44,188 nucleotides of DNA from an uncultured Prevotellaceae bacterium (GCA_900320245.1 ONRP01000020.1:18758-62945); one strand, 5' to 3'. Shown: positions 13,492 through 22,949, counted from the first letter of the stretch. Translations and numbers: made by a program. Notes: generated from the sequence alone by a model not told the origin.

Positions 13492-16065
13492 TTATCCGCA
13501 GCGCGAAGTGCCGCAGTTGGTGCAGATGAGGCAGCCCTCCTGATAGACCAGCGTGTTCTGGCCGCAGTTGGGGCACTTCTCGGCAGCCGACTCGCCATTG
13601 TGGATGTAGCGTTTGAGGGCTCGCTCAACGCCCATCTTCCATGTGTTGATGGACTTGCTGTCGAGTTCCAGGCTGCTGACGAGTTTGAGCACCTGAGGAA
13701 TGGGCATACCATAGCGAAGCACGCCCGAAATCAGTTTGGCGTAGTTCCAGAACTCCGGATTGAATTTCTCGCTCAGGCCCTCGATGGTGGTCTTGAAACC
13801 GCGTTTGTTGATGAACTGGAAGTCGTAACGCTTCACGCCATCCTCGCCCACGGCCTTGATAATCTTGCCCTTGGTCACCGACTTGGGGCAGAAGATGCCC
13901 TCGTCATCGTCGGCGATACCGGTGAAGATTTCGTAGGGACGACCGTCAATCAAGCCGATAAAGGCAATCCACTTCTCTTTCTTGTTCTGGAAACGCACCA
14001 CATCAGCCTCGAGTTCCACGGGGCGCTTGAGGATGTGTTCCTCCTCGGCGATGTAGCGTTCGGCTTGTCGTTCGTTGGTGCCGTTCTCCTTTTCTTTCTC
14101 CTTCTTCTTGTCGTTGTCGCTCAAAGCCACGAGTACGCCGGTGCGTGAGCCGTCACGGTAGACCGTGCAGCCCTTGCAGCCGCTGCGCCATGCCTCGACA
14201 TAGAGTTTGCCGACCATCTCCTCGCTGATGTCGTTGGGCAGGTTGATGGTCACGCTGATGCTGTGGTCGACCCACTTCTGCACCTCGCCCTGCATGCGCA
14301 CCTTGTTGACCCAGTCAACATCGTTGGCCGTAGCCTTGTAATAAGGTGACTTCTCAACGATGGCATTAAGTTCCTCCTGGGTGTAGTCGCGTCGCACAGG
14401 AATGTTGTTGATGTTCATCCAGGTCACCAGTTTGTGGTGGTAGACGATGAACTCCTCGAACGAATCACCGTTCTCGTCGACCAGGTCGACATGGACGTCC
14501 TTGTCGCTGGGGTTGACCTTGCGGCGACGCTTGTAGACCGGCATGAATACCGGCTCGATGCCCGAGGTGGTCTGGGTCAACAGGCTCGTTGTTCCGGTGG
14601 GAGCAATGGTGAGGCAAGCGATGTTGCGGCGGCCATACTTCACCATTTCATCATAGAGTTTCGGATCGGCTTCACGCAGGCGGTTGATATAGGGATTGTT
14701 CTCCTCGCGCTTAGCATCATAAATCTCAAATGCACCACGCTCCTTAGCCATCTGTACCGATGAGCCATAGGCAGCGAGAGCCAGTGCACGGTGTACGCTA
14801 ACCGAGAATTCGGTGGCTTCGGGGGTGCCGTAGCGCAAGCCCATAGCAGCAATCATGTCGCCTTCGCCCGTGGTGCCCACACCGGTACGGCGACCCTTGA
14901 GGGTCTTGGTGCGGATCTTGTTCCACAGGTTGGTCTCGGTGGTCTTCACCTCAGGAGTTTCGGGGTCAGACTTGATCTTGTCGAGAATTTTCTCGATTTT
15001 CTCCATCTCCAGGTCGATGATGTCGTCCATCATGCGCTGTGCGCAAGCCACGTGCTCGGCAAACAACTCATAGTCGAAACTGGCCTGGGGCGTGAACGGG
15101 TTCTTCACGTAACTGTACAGGTTGATGGCGATGAGGCGGCAACTGTCGTAGGGGCACAAGGGAATCTCGCCGCAGGGGTTGGTCGAGATGGTCTTGAATC
15201 CCAGATCGGCATAGCAATCGGGCACCGATTCACGGGTGATGGTGTCCCAGAAGAGGATGCCGGGCTCTGCGCTGCGCCATGCATTGTGCACAATCTTGGC
15301 CCAAAGGCGGGCAGCGTCGGTCTCTTTCTCATAGACGGGCTTGTCGCTGTCGACAGGATACTGCTGCTTGTAGGGCTTGCCATCGACGGCTGCCTGCATG
15401 AAGGCGTCATCGATGCGCACCGACACGTTGGCACCTGTCACTTTGCCCTCTTCCATCTTGGCGTCGATAAACGACTCGGCGTCGGGGTGCTTGATGCTGA
15501 CGGTAAGCATCAGGGCGCCACGGCGTCCGTCCTGTGCCACCTCACGCGTGCTGTTGCTGTAACGCACCATGAATGGCACCAGGCCAGTCGACGTCAGGGC
15601 GCTGTTCTTGACGGGAGAGCCCTTGGGGCGGATGTGAGACAGATCGTGTCCTACACCACCACGGCGTTTCATCAGTTGCACCTGTTCCTCGTCAATCTTG
15701 AGGATGCCGCCGTAACTGTCAGGCTCACCGTCGAGACCCACAACGAAGCAGTTGCTCAACGAGCCCACCTGGAAATTATTGCCGATGCCGGCCATGGGAC
15801 TACCCTGGGGAACGATGTAGCGGAAGTGGCTCATCAGTTCAAACAGGCGATCCTCGGTCAGTGGGTTGGGATACTTATTCTCGATACGGGCAATTTCGCG
15901 TGCAATGCGACGGTGCATATCGTCGGGCGTCAATTCATACAGGTTGCCGAATGAGTCCTTCAGAGCATATTTCGTTGCCCATACCCTGGCGGCGAGTTCA
16001 TCACCATCAAAGTACTTCAGTGAGGCCTCATAGGCTTGCTGGTAATTGTAGGTTTTTGGTTCCAT
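13492..16065 (-). CDS. nrdJ: Adenosylcobalamin-dependent (class II) ribonucleoside-diphosphate reductase
   Basis: NrdJ reduces ribonucleotides to deoxyribonucleotides using a 5'-deoxyadenosyl radical from coenzyme B12, independently of oxygen. The 857-residue protein has the full class II architecture: GSLSNCFVVGL (first active-site Cys, near residue 110), a glycyl-free (beta/alpha)10 barrel with STNPCGEIPLCPYDSCRL at about 294-311 (the N-x-C-x-E catalytic triad), IAPTGTTSLLTQTTSGIEP in the later barrel, and a long C-terminal extension ending in two CxxC pairs (CPNCGQN and CTNCGTSRC), a zinc-ribbon/redox tail. It has its own promoter and terminator, so it is monocistronic. No cobalamin riboswitch was recognisable in the leader. 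Confidence 0.97.
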   Translation of the reverse strand: MEPKTYNYQQAYEASLKYFDGDELAARVWATKYALKDSFGNLYELTPDDMHRRIAREIARIENKYPNPLTEDRLFELMSHFRYIVPQGSPMAGIGNNFQVGSLSNCFVVGLDGEPDSYGGILKIDEEQVQLMKRRGGVGHDLSHIRPKGSPVKNSALTSTGLVPFMVRYSNSTREVAQDGRRGALMLTVSIKHPDAESFIDAKMEEGKVTGANVSVRIDDAFMQAAVDGKPYKQQYPVDSDKPVYEKETDAARLWAKIVHNAWRSAEPGILFWDTITRESVPDCYADLGFKTISTNPCGEIPLCPYDSCRLIAINLYSYVKNPFTPQASFDYELFAEHVACAQRMMDDIIDLEMEKIEKILDKIKSDPETPEVKTTETNLWNKIRTKTLKGRRTGVGTTGEGDMIAAMGLRYGTPEATEFSVSVHRALALAAYGSSVQMAKERGAFEIYDAKREENNPYINRLREADPKLYDEMVKYGRRNIACLTIAPTGTTSLLTQTTSGIEPVFMPVYKRRRKVNPSDKDVHVDLVDENGDSFEEFIVYHHKLVTWMNINNIPVRRDYTQEELNAIVEKSPYYKATANDVDWVNKVRMQGEVQKWVDHSISVTINLPNDISEEMVGKLYVEAWRSGCKGCTVYRDGSRTGVLVALSDNDKKKEKEKENGTNERQAERYIAEEEHILKRPVELEADVVRFQNKKEKWIAFIGLIDGRPYEIFTGIADDDEGIFCPKSVTKGKIIKAVGEDGVKRYDFQFINKRGFKTTIEGLSEKFNPEFWNYAKLISGVLRYGMPIPQVLKLVSSLELDSKSINTWKMGVERALKRYIHNGESAAEKCPNCGQNTLVYQEGCLICTNCGTSRCG

Positions 16066-16141
16066 TGCTATCTTGTTGAAATACTGTAGTTTTTAAGGAT
16101 TAAATAAAATGATGTGTTTCACCATAACGGCAAAAACCTCG

Positions 16142-16172
16142 CAAAGGTAATAAGTTTGTTTTGAATAACAAA
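16142..16172 (-). promoter_or_regulatory. Promoter of nrdJ
   Basis: Minus-strand TTTG (16169-16172), 19 bases, TACCTTTG (16142-16149). The leader would be about 70 bases long. The rest of the 307-base gap (16066-16372) is AT-rich with the OmpA-gene terminator at its far end; nothing else was seen. Confidence 0.75.
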
Positions 16173-16314
16173 ATAAATCAAGAAATTTCTAAAGTTTTTC
16201 AAAAATTTTTCTAATTATTTGGTTTTCAGGTGTTTGATTTTTCAAGTAAAGCAAAAAGTTTTCCAAAACATCAGCAGTCCAATTAGCAAAGTATCTCAAA
16301 ATAAACAATTTGCG

Positions 16315-16350
16315 CAAAAACAACGGGCACCCCTAAAAGAGATGCCCGCT
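16315..16350 (-). terminator. Rho-independent terminator of the OmpA-like lipoprotein gene
   Basis: On the minus strand AGCGGGCA (16350-16343) pairs with TGCCCGTT (16329-16322, one G-T wobble) and a TTTTTG tract follows at 16320-16315. Confidence 0.8.
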
Positions 16351-16372
16351 GATGAAAACTTACCGCAATCGG

Positions 16373-17062
16373 TTACTTGAGCGTACCGTCTTGAGCGGCC
16401 TTGATCATGTCCTCGTTAGCGGTGATGTAGATTTCTACGCGACGGTTCTGAGCACGTCCTGCCTCGGTGTCGTTGCTGGCCACGGGATAGTCATAGGCCA
16501 GACCCTGGCTGGAGAGACGGCCACCGGGAACACCCGAGTTAACCAGGTAACTCTTTACCTCGTTGGCACGTGCGGTGGAAACCTTATCGTTGGCAGCGCG
16601 AGTGCCCACATTGTCGGTGTGGCCATAAATCTGAACATCAGTCTGCGGGTTGTTGATGAGCGAGGTGGCAAACTTGCTCAGTGATGCCTTGGCATCTTCG
16701 CTCAACTTAGAACTGTTGAAACCGAAGAGGATACCGCTGTCGAAGGTCACCCTAATGGCCTCAAAGCCGTTAACGTCGGTGCAGGTGTCAACCTGAGCGC
16801 CCGAGATACGGGCGAGTTCCTCGCGCTGCTTGTCCATCTTCTTGCCGATGAGCGTGCCGGCAACACCGCCAGCCACTGCACCAATAGCACCACCGATGGC
16901 AGCACCCTTGCCCTTACCGATGAGGGCACCGATGCCAGCACCGATAGCAGCGCCGCCGCCACCACCGATGAGACCGCCCTTAGCGGCATTGTTCAATGAA
17001 CCACAGCCCGAGAATCCGAGCACGAGCATTGCACTCAATAATACGCATAAATACTTTTTCAT
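16373..17062 (-). CDS. OmpA-family lipoprotein with glycine-zipper segment
   Basis: 229-residue lipoprotein: signal sequence MKKYLCVLLSAMLVLGFSGC with the lipid-modified Cys at residue 20, then a glycine-zipper region (GGLIGGGGGAAIGAGIGALI to VAGGVAGTLIGKKMD, about residues 29-75) that may insert in or span the membrane, then an OmpA C-terminal peptidoglycan-binding domain. The latter shows FGFNSSKLSEDAKASLSKFA, the peptidoglycan-binding QIYGHTDNVGTRAAND with its conserved Asp, and LSSQGLAYDYPVASNDTEAG then RAQNRRVEIYI. It should tether the outer membrane to peptidoglycan. Flanked by its own promoter and terminator. Confidence 0.95.
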   Translation of the reverse strand: MKKYLCVLLSAMLVLGFSGCGSLNNAAKGGLIGGGGGAAIGAGIGALIGKGKGAAIGGAIGAVAGGVAGTLIGKKMDKQREELARISGAQVDTCTDVNGFEAIRVTFDSGILFGFNSSKLSEDAKASLSKFATSLINNPQTDVQIYGHTDNVGTRAANDKVSTARANEVKSYLVNSGVPGGRLSSQGLAYDYPVASNDTEAGRAQNRRVEIYITANEDMIKAAQDGTLK

Positions 17063-17113
17063 TTTCTGTAATATTTAAGTGAATAATGTGAATTGTCTAC
17101 ACTTTACAACGTG

Positions 17114-17121
17114 CAAATATA
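17114..17121 (-). promoter_or_regulatory. -7 element of the OmpA-like lipoprotein gene
   Basis: Minus-strand TATATTTG fits TAnnTTTG, 51 bases before the ATG. No clear TTTG is seen at -33. Confidence 0.5.
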
Positions 17122-17152
17122 GTAAAAATTTAAATCCACCCTGTTTTTTTAT

Positions 17153-17199
17153 CAAAAAAATCAATGTAGGGCATGGCCCAAGTGAGCCATACCCTACAT
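17153..17199 (-). terminator. Rho-independent terminator of fbp
   Basis: ATGTAGGG (17164-17171) pairs with CCCTACAT (17192-17199) and, past a single C/A mismatch, ATGGC (17173-17177) pairs with GCCAT (17186-17190). Minus-strand TTTTTTTG follows at 17160-17153. Confidence 0.85.
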
Positions 17200-17229
17200 A
17201 AAATGATATGTTTGACCGTTAGGTCAGGA

Positions 17230-19239
17230 TTATCGTTTGTTGGTGATAGGACGCAAGTTGCGCTCCTTGAGGTCGCCCGAACGGTAAGCATCGAGCAGTT
17301 CCTTCAAGTCGGCGATTTGCGACTGGAGTTCGATACCGATGTCAGTATCCTTGACATGCATGCGGTGGTTGGTCAGTTCGACGAGGCTGCGGGTGGACTT
17401 GATGTCCTGTCCCAGGCTGACAGCCTCCTCGATCGACGAGAACGGCTCGTGCTGCACGAGTTCGAATCCGCGTGAATGGTAAACCAGCGTGTAGCCGGCT
17501 ATACCGGTTTCAGGCTGATAAGCCTTGGAGAAGCCACCGTCGATTACCATGAGTTTTCCGCCCGCCTTGATGGGGTTTTCGCCCTTGATGGTCTTGACGG
17601 GCACATGTCCGTTGATGATGTGGCGGTGCTCGCCCTCAACGCCAAACTCGTCGAGAATCATGTCCACCACCTCGGGATTGTCGCGCATAGTGTAGTAGGC
17701 ACCCTTGACCTCCTTGTGGGTCTCCTTGTCGGCAATGAAGTAGCGCTCAAAGGTTGCCATCTTGCTCTTGTCGAACGCGGGAGAATCCTTACCGCACCAC
17801 AGGTACCACAGATAGTCGAGTGCGAAAGCCTGCTCCTCGGGGTCGTCGCAGCCGAAGTAGGCCGAGCGGATGAGGTTGCCGGCGCGCTTGAGCAGGGCCT
17901 TGCCATGGAACTTCTCGCCACGGATCACGACATCCTTCAATGAACCGTCCTCGTTCAGGGGGATGGAAGCATGATAGAGCAGGTTGCCGTTGGCGATGGT
18001 ATAGAGGCAGCCGTTGCGGAAGAGACACTTCATGTGCTTGCGCAACTTCTCGCTCTCGGTGAACGACTGGTGGAGTTTCTTGACGATGGATTCCTCCTCA
18101 GGTGTGAGTTTATAGGGGTGTTTCGGGTCTACCGTCGGGAAATTGGTGTCAAGCAGTTCATACTCCTTGCCCTTGATTTTGATGATTCCCTTCTTGAGGT
18201 CCATCTTGTCCATCAACAGACGGTCCTTCATCTCAAACTCGGGACGACGCTTGATGGCAGCGGCCTCGAGTTTGAACTGGATGATGCTGATGGCCTTGTG
18301 CATCTGTGCTACGAGTTGTGCAGTGCGTGCACGCTCGGGATCCTTGGCGCTGCCGTCCTTAGGCAGGAAGCGCTCGCAGGGGTCGTCGGCGTAGGTGTCC
18401 ATAGCGAAGGTTGCCAGCGGCAGCAGGTTGATGCCGTAGCCATCCTCGAGGACGCCATGGTTGCCGTAGCGCAGGGCGATGCGCAGCACGTTGGCAATGC
18501 TGCAGTCGTTGCCTGCGGCGGCACCCATCCACAGGATGTCGTGGTTACCCCATTGGATATCGAAGTTGTGGAATCCGCACAGGATGTCCATGATTTTGTC
18601 GGGGCTGGGACCGCGGTCATAGACGTCGCCCAGCAGGTGCAGCATATCGATGGTGAGTTGCTGAATGAGGTTGCACATCGCAATGATGAACTCGTCGGCA
18701 CGGTGGGTCGAGATGATGGTCTTGATGATCACATCGACATAGGCCTGCTTGTTCTGGTCGCTGCTACGCTCATGCAGCAACTCCTGGATGATGTAGGAGA
18801 AATCCTCGGGCAGAGCCTTCTGTACCTTGGAGCGGCTGTACTTTGACGACACGTTGCGTCCCACCTTGACCAGGCGGTTGATGGTGATAAAATACCAGTC
18901 ATTCAGTTCATCCTGATCGGTAATCGCATCCTTGACGAGTTCAAGTTTCTCGGCAGGATAATAGATGAGGGTGCACAGGTCCTTCTGCTCTTTGGAACCG
19001 AGCGAATCGTTGAAGATCTCACCCACCTTGCGCTTGATGGTACCGCTGGCATTGCGCAGCACGTGCTGGAAAGCCAGGAACTCGCCGTGAAGGTCGGCCA
19101 GGAAATGCTCAGTTCCCTTGGGCAGGTTCAGGATTGCCTCAAGGTTGATGATCTCGGTGCTTGCAGTCGCCACGTTAGGGAAACTGCGTGAGAGCAACTT
19201 CAGGAAATACAGGTCACGTTTTCTTTTTTTGGGTTTCAT
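17230..19239 (-). CDS. fbp: Fructose-1,6-bisphosphatase class III
   Basis: Gluconeogenic phosphatase converting fructose 1,6-bisphosphate to fructose 6-phosphate in the cytosol. The 669-residue protein has the class III (Firmicute/Bacteroidota) sequence with a metallophosphatase core: FLADLHGEFLAFQHVL near residue 46, LLGDVYDRGPSPDKIMDIL near 208, and the GNHD motif in IQWGNHDILWMGAAAGNDCS near 232. Later IINGHVPVKTIKGENPIKAG and MVIDGGFSKAYQPETGIAGY supply the remaining histidine and phosphate contacts. It has a strong terminator. No clear promoter was found in the 75 bases between it and the upstream helicase gene, so it may be read from the helicase promoter. Confidence 0.97.
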   Translation of the reverse strand: MKPKKRKRDLYFLKLLSRSFPNVATASTEIINLEAILNLPKGTEHFLADLHGEFLAFQHVLRNASGTIKRKVGEIFNDSLGSKEQKDLCTLIYYPAEKLELVKDAITDQDELNDWYFITINRLVKVGRNVSSKYSRSKVQKALPEDFSYIIQELLHERSSDQNKQAYVDVIIKTIISTHRADEFIIAMCNLIQQLTIDMLHLLGDVYDRGPSPDKIMDILCGFHNFDIQWGNHDILWMGAAAGNDCSIANVLRIALRYGNHGVLEDGYGINLLPLATFAMDTYADDPCERFLPKDGSAKDPERARTAQLVAQMHKAISIIQFKLEAAAIKRRPEFEMKDRLLMDKMDLKKGIIKIKGKEYELLDTNFPTVDPKHPYKLTPEEESIVKKLHQSFTESEKLRKHMKCLFRNGCLYTIANGNLLYHASIPLNEDGSLKDVVIRGEKFHGKALLKRAGNLIRSAYFGCDDPEEQAFALDYLWYLWCGKDSPAFDKSKMATFERYFIADKETHKEVKGAYYTMRDNPEVVDMILDEFGVEGEHRHIINGHVPVKTIKGENPIKAGGKLMVIDGGFSKAYQPETGIAGYTLVYHSRGFELVQHEPFSSIEEAVSLGQDIKSTRSLVELTNHRMHVKDTDIGIELQSQIADLKELLDAYRSGDLKERNLRPITNKR

Positions 19240-19314
19240 AGTTGTTGCTTAAGCCTTGATTTAAGTTAGTTTTGAAGGTTCTAATATATTAATAACGTAG
19301 AATATCGGTGGATA

Positions 19315-20637
19315 TTACTTGAGCAGTGAAATTCTCACTTTGCGGCCTTTGATTTTAGCCGACTGGAGCAGTCGCAGGACCTGTGTGGCGTGCTGCCGCG
19401 GTACTGCCGCCAGCGCATAATGGTCGCGCACATCGATACGTCCGATGTCGCCGGCGGGAATGCCGCCGTTGTTGGCAATATAGCCCATGATGTCGCCACG
19501 GGACAGTTTTTCCTTCTTGCCTGCCTGGAAATAGAGCGTTGCCATGGCCGGAGCAGGCATCCGCCGTGCGGGCTCAGGCAGCATCGTGCCGTTGGTTTCA
19601 ATCCACTGGGGTAAATCCTCGCCAGGTGCCGTGATGACATAAGCCTGGCCCGTGGCATCGACGCGAGCGGTGCGACCGTTGCGGTGGATATAGACCTGTT
19701 CGGTCAACGGCAGGTGGTAATGCACGATGTGCTCCACGGTGTCGATGTCCAACCCTCGCGAGGCCAGGTCAGTAGCAACCAGCACATTGATGCTGCCGTT
19801 GTTGAGCATAGCGACAGCACGCTCACGGTCCTGTTGTTCCAATGCCCCGTGATAGATTCCCGAAACCATACCACATCCAGTCAATGCCTGGTGGATGCGT
19901 TCCACACTCTCGCGGAAACCCACAAACACAATAGTCTTGCCGCCGCCCAGGCTGAGCAGCAGTCGCTTTAAGGTCTCGAGTTTATCCTTGCCGTCGGCCA
20001 TCACTTGCCAAACGCTGATGCGCTCGACAGGTTGTTCGACCTCTTCCAGGACATTGAGTGTGAAGGGATTGTGAAGCCGCACATAGTCAGGTACCGCCTC
20101 GAGGACAGTGGCCGAAGCCAAGATGCGCCGATTCAGGCGAGGCATCTGTTTGAGCAGTTGCCTCATCTCCTCCTCAAAGCCCAATTCCAGGGATTTATCC
20201 ATCTCATCGAGTACCAGCAGCCGCGTGCCGCCAAGGTCGATGTGACCACGCTTGTGGTGGTCCAGCAAGCGGCCCGGGGTCGCGACGATGATATCGGGCG
20301 TGACTGCCAGCGAAGCCTTTTCGTCGGCAACGGCGTGTCCGCCATAGCAGGGCGTCACCTTGTAGCCATCGGCAAGTCGGCGCAAGATTTCGGCCGTCTG
20401 CATCACCAATTCGCGTGACGGTGCCACGACCACAGCCTGCAGCAGCCCCATGGGCGGCTTGAGGGATTGCAGGACGCACAGGGCAAAGGCCAGCGTCTTG
20501 CCTGTGCCCGTGGGCGAATAGAGCACCAGGTCTCCCCCGCCCGACTTCCACTTTTCCAGCGCCTTACGTTGCATGTCGTTGAGCGTGTCGATGCCCATGC
20601 GCTCCTTGACAATCTGCAATAGTTCTTTCTCCTTCAT
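19315..20637 (-). CDS. DEAD-box-type RNA helicase with DEMD motif and DbpA-like C-terminal domain
   Basis: 440-residue ATP-dependent RNA helicase. Motifs in order: Q-motif-like LNDMQRKAL, Walker A SPTGTGKT (about residues 41-48), PSREL, ATPGRLL, motif II as LDEMDKSLELGF (DEMD rather than DEAD), SAT, then helicase-C motifs IVFVGFRESVE, VATDLASRGLDI and HRNGRTARV. The last 75 or so residues (LSRGDIMGYIANNGGIPAGD to IKGRKVRISLL) form a DbpA-type RNA-binding domain, which in E. coli DbpA recognises 23S rRNA hairpin 92. A role in ribosome assembly is inferred. Related Bacteroidota proteins often carry DEFD here, so the motif change alone need not impair activity. Confidence 0.93.
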   Translation of the reverse strand: MKEKELLQIVKERMGIDTLNDMQRKALEKWKSGGGDLVLYSPTGTGKTLAFALCVLQSLKPPMGLLQAVVVAPSRELVMQTAEILRRLADGYKVTPCYGGHAVADEKASLAVTPDIIVATPGRLLDHHKRGHIDLGGTRLLVLDEMDKSLELGFEEEMRQLLKQMPRLNRRILASATVLEAVPDYVRLHNPFTLNVLEEVEQPVERISVWQVMADGKDKLETLKRLLLSLGGGKTIVFVGFRESVERIHQALTGCGMVSGIYHGALEQQDRERAVAMLNNGSINVLVATDLASRGLDIDTVEHIVHYHLPLTEQVYIHRNGRTARVDATGQAYVITAPGEDLPQWIETNGTMLPEPARRMPAPAMATLYFQAGKKEKLSRGDIMGYIANNGGIPAGDIGRIDVRDHYALAAVPRQHATQVLRLLQSAKIKGRKVRISLLK

Positions 20638-20658
20638 CGGTTACGGCGATTTATGCTA

Positions 20659-20666
20659 CAAAATTA
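20659..20666 (-). promoter_or_regulatory. -7 element of the helicase gene
   Basis: Minus-strand TAATTTTG, 22 bases before the ATG. The -33 position has no clear TTTG. Confidence 0.5.
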
Positions 20667-20708
20667 GTTAATAATCCCGCATCAACCACCAATTGTGCGT
20701 TTTTTTAG

Positions 20709-20716
20709 TATTTTTG
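20709..20716 (+). promoter_or_regulatory. -7 element of the metallophosphoesterase gene
   Basis: TATTTTTG, 19 bases before the ATG, divergent from the helicase promoter. No -33 match at normal spacing. Confidence 0.45.
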
Positions 20717-20735
20717 CGCTCAAAAAAGAGAAAAC

Positions 20736-21827
20736 ATGGCAAAATTCATTGTTGTGGCGCTGACCGTGATGTTGGTCATGCAGGGTTATGTGTCCTGGCA
20801 TGTGTGGCGCGTGCTGTCGCTGTCCACGCCGCTCAAGATCGTGACAATCGTGCTCATGCTGCTGGCCTTGGCTTGCATGGTGTTGCAGTTCACGAGCGAC
20901 AAGTTGCCGTTGGGCATGGCAACAGCGATGTATGAAATCGGCAATTCATGGCTGATCATCATGTTCTATCTGCTGATGGCCTTCCTGCTGCTTGACATCG
21001 GCCGACTGGTTCACCTTGTTCCTGCCTCATGGCTGCGTGACAATGCCGTCACCACCGTCGTGTTGGCCGGGGTGATGCTCACCGTCTTCGTCGCCGGCAA
21101 CATCCATTACCGTGACAAGCAGCGACAGGAAATCCATCTCACGACCAATAAGCCCCTCGAACGTCCCATGAAGATCGTCATGCTGAGTGACCTGCATGCC
21201 GGATTCCACAACCCGCGTGCCGAGGTGGGCCGTTGGGTGGATATGGTCAATGCCGAGCAGCCCGACCTGGTCCTCATTGCTGGCGACATCATCGACGGCA
21301 ACGTGCGACCGCTGCGTGAGCAAGGCACAGCCGAGGAGTTAAAGCGCCTGAACTGCCCTGTCGTTGCATGCCTGGGCAACCACGAATACATTACCGGCAT
21401 CGATGAGGCACTCAGTCTGCTGCAGCAGACGGGGATACAAGTGCTGCGTGACGGCACCTTCGATTACGAAGGCTTGACCATCGTGGGGCGTGACGACCGG
21501 AGCAACCGCAAGCGCAAGAGCGTCGGACAACTGATGCAGGGCATCGACTCCACACGCTATATCATTCTGCTTGACCATCAGCCCTATCACCTCGAGGAGG
21601 CTGAGCAAAGCGGTGTGGACCTGCAGTTGAGCGGCCACACCCACCGTGGCCAGGTATGGCCATTGAACTGGGTGACCAGGGCGATGTATGAGTGTGACTA
21701 TGGTGACTACAAGCGCGGCAAGACCGACTATTACGTGAGTTCAGGCATAGGAATCTGGGGCGGCAAGTTCCGTATCGGCACCGACTCGGAGTATGCTGTC
21801 ATCACCCTCACGCCTGGCGCACAGTGA
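20736..21827 (+). CDS. Membrane-anchored metallophosphoesterase (YaeI-like)
   Basis: 363 residues. The first 125 contain about four membrane helices (FIVVALTVMLVMQGYVSW; IVTIVLMLLALACMVL; WLIIMFYLLMAFLLLDI; VTTVVLAGVMLTVFVAG). The rest is a calcineurin-like phosphoesterase with the dimetal motifs SDLHAGF, AGDIIDG, LGNHEY, LDHQP and SGHTHRGQ in correct order. YaeI-type relatives act on phospholipid headgroups such as UDP-diacylglucosamine-like substrates; the substrate here is unknown. It ends 38 bases before the convergent AraC-family gene, with no obvious strong terminator in between. Confidence 0.93.
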   Translation: MAKFIVVALTVMLVMQGYVSWHVWRVLSLSTPLKIVTIVLMLLALACMVLQFTSDKLPLGMATAMYEIGNSWLIIMFYLLMAFLLLDIGRLVHLVPASWLRDNAVTTVVLAGVMLTVFVAGNIHYRDKQRQEIHLTTNKPLERPMKIVMLSDLHAGFHNPRAEVGRWVDMVNAEQPDLVLIAGDIIDGNVRPLREQGTAEELKRLNCPVVACLGNHEYITGIDEALSLLQQTGIQVLRDGTFDYEGLTIVGRDDRSNRKRKSVGQLMQGIDSTRYIILLDHQPYHLEEAEQSGVDLQLSGHTHRGQVWPLNWVTRAMYECDYGDYKRGKTDYYVSSGIGIWGGKFRIGTDSEYAVITLTPGAQ

Positions 21828-21865
21828 CGCATGGCCGTAGCAAAACTACGGCACAGGTGATCCTG

Positions 21866-22777
21866 TCACCTGTCATCTTGTTTGATCCATTTCTTGGGCG
21901 AGATGCCTACGGCTTCCTTGAAGTACTTGCCAAAGAAAGACTGGTTGGGGAAATTCAGTTCCTCGGCGACTTGCTGCACGCTGTACCGCCCGCTGCGCAG
22001 CATCGTCTTGGCATCCAGAATGACGTAATCCTTAATCCACTGTGAGGGGTGCCGCCCCGTCTGACCATACACGACATGGGACATATACTTGAGTGACAAG
22101 CCAAGTTGGTCGGCATAGAAACCGAGTTCGCGGTGGCTGCGGTAGTTATCGGCCACACACTGCACAAAACGCGCAACGATTTCGTCTTGACGTGAAACCT
22201 TGGTCAATGACTCAGAGTGGTTGTCGGTCGCCTGCATGATGATGCCCTCTATCACGCCCAGGCAAGCGCCGGCTGTCGCCTTGCGGTTGGACTCAAAGGA
22301 TGGGTCGCTCAAGATGGTGAACAGCATGTGGTAGGCGGTCTTTATCATTGCCATGTATTGCGGTTGCAACTGCAGCATAGCGACCTGCATAGTATCAAGG
22401 CGATTTAAGCCATGCTGTTCGAGGGACCCGAAAATCACATCTCGGGAGAACATCATCAAGATGAATCGGGATTCCTGTTCAAGGGTCACGCCTTCGATAA
22501 TCGTCCCATCGCGGGCGATGACACAAGAGCCACCGGATACCACCAGTTCACGAAAATTTGCATTGAGCCTGACAGCCCCCTCGACGACGATGATGATACA
22601 GGTCGATGACAGGCGCATGGGATAACGCACACGGTCATTAACTATTGAGTCTATTTGAGCGCTTACAGTTGTCACATCAAGGTTATCGGCCACCAGCAGG
22701 TCGCAGCCCATTGCTGCCGTCCTTCCATTCGGGCAGACAACGGGTGAATCCATTTTTTGCTTTGCGTCCATATTCAT
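21866..22777 (-). CDS. AraC-family transcriptional regulator
   Basis: 303 residues. The N-terminal 190 residues form a presumed effector/dimerisation domain (SSTCIIIVVEGAVRLNANFR then LVVSGGSCVIARDGTII resembles a cupin-like ligand domain). The C-terminal 100 residues hold two helix-turn-helix units: ELGFYADQLGLSLKYMSHVV, then SVQQVAEELNFPNQSFFGKY with FKEAVGISPKKWIKQ. Bacteroidales regulators of this kind often control a neighbouring gene; the divergent DUF486 gene, whose promoter contains a perfect inverted repeat, is a candidate target (inference). The start at 22777 has an alternative Met two codons later. Confidence 0.93.
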   Translation of the reverse strand: MNMDAKQKMDSPVVCPNGRTAAMGCDLLVADNLDVTTVSAQIDSIVNDRVRYPMRLSSTCIIIVVEGAVRLNANFRELVVSGGSCVIARDGTIIEGVTLEQESRFILMMFSRDVIFGSLEQHGLNRLDTMQVAMLQLQPQYMAMIKTAYHMLFTILSDPSFESNRKATAGACLGVIEGIIMQATDNHSESLTKVSRQDEIVARFVQCVADNYRSHRELGFYADQLGLSLKYMSHVVYGQTGRHPSQWIKDYVILDAKTMLRSGRYSVQQVAEELNFPNQSFFGKYFKEAVGISPKKWIKQDDR

Positions 22778-22800
22778 CTTGTTGAATGTTGTTTATGATG

Positions 22801-22832
22801 CAAAGATAGCATTTATTGACCAAAAATTCAAT
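22801..22832 (-). promoter_or_regulatory. Promoter of the AraC-family gene
   Basis: Minus-strand ATTG (22829-22832), 20 bases, TATCTTTG (22801-22808): close to full consensus. The ATG is 23 bases downstream of the -7 element. Confidence 0.75.
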
Positions 22833-22949
22833 GGATATTACCTAAAAATGACAGAAAAAGTGATGTTTACACCAATACCGTGTCGATGCGCCTTTTCATG
22901 GGTTTAATATCGGTTGCAGCACAATTTTGGAGAAAAACGGCCTGTCATG

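Noticed and set aside
16066-16160. Cobalamin riboswitch in front of the B12-dependent nrdJ
   Set aside because: The leader is only about 70 bases and AT-rich, with no B12-box-like sequence; too short for the known riboswitch.
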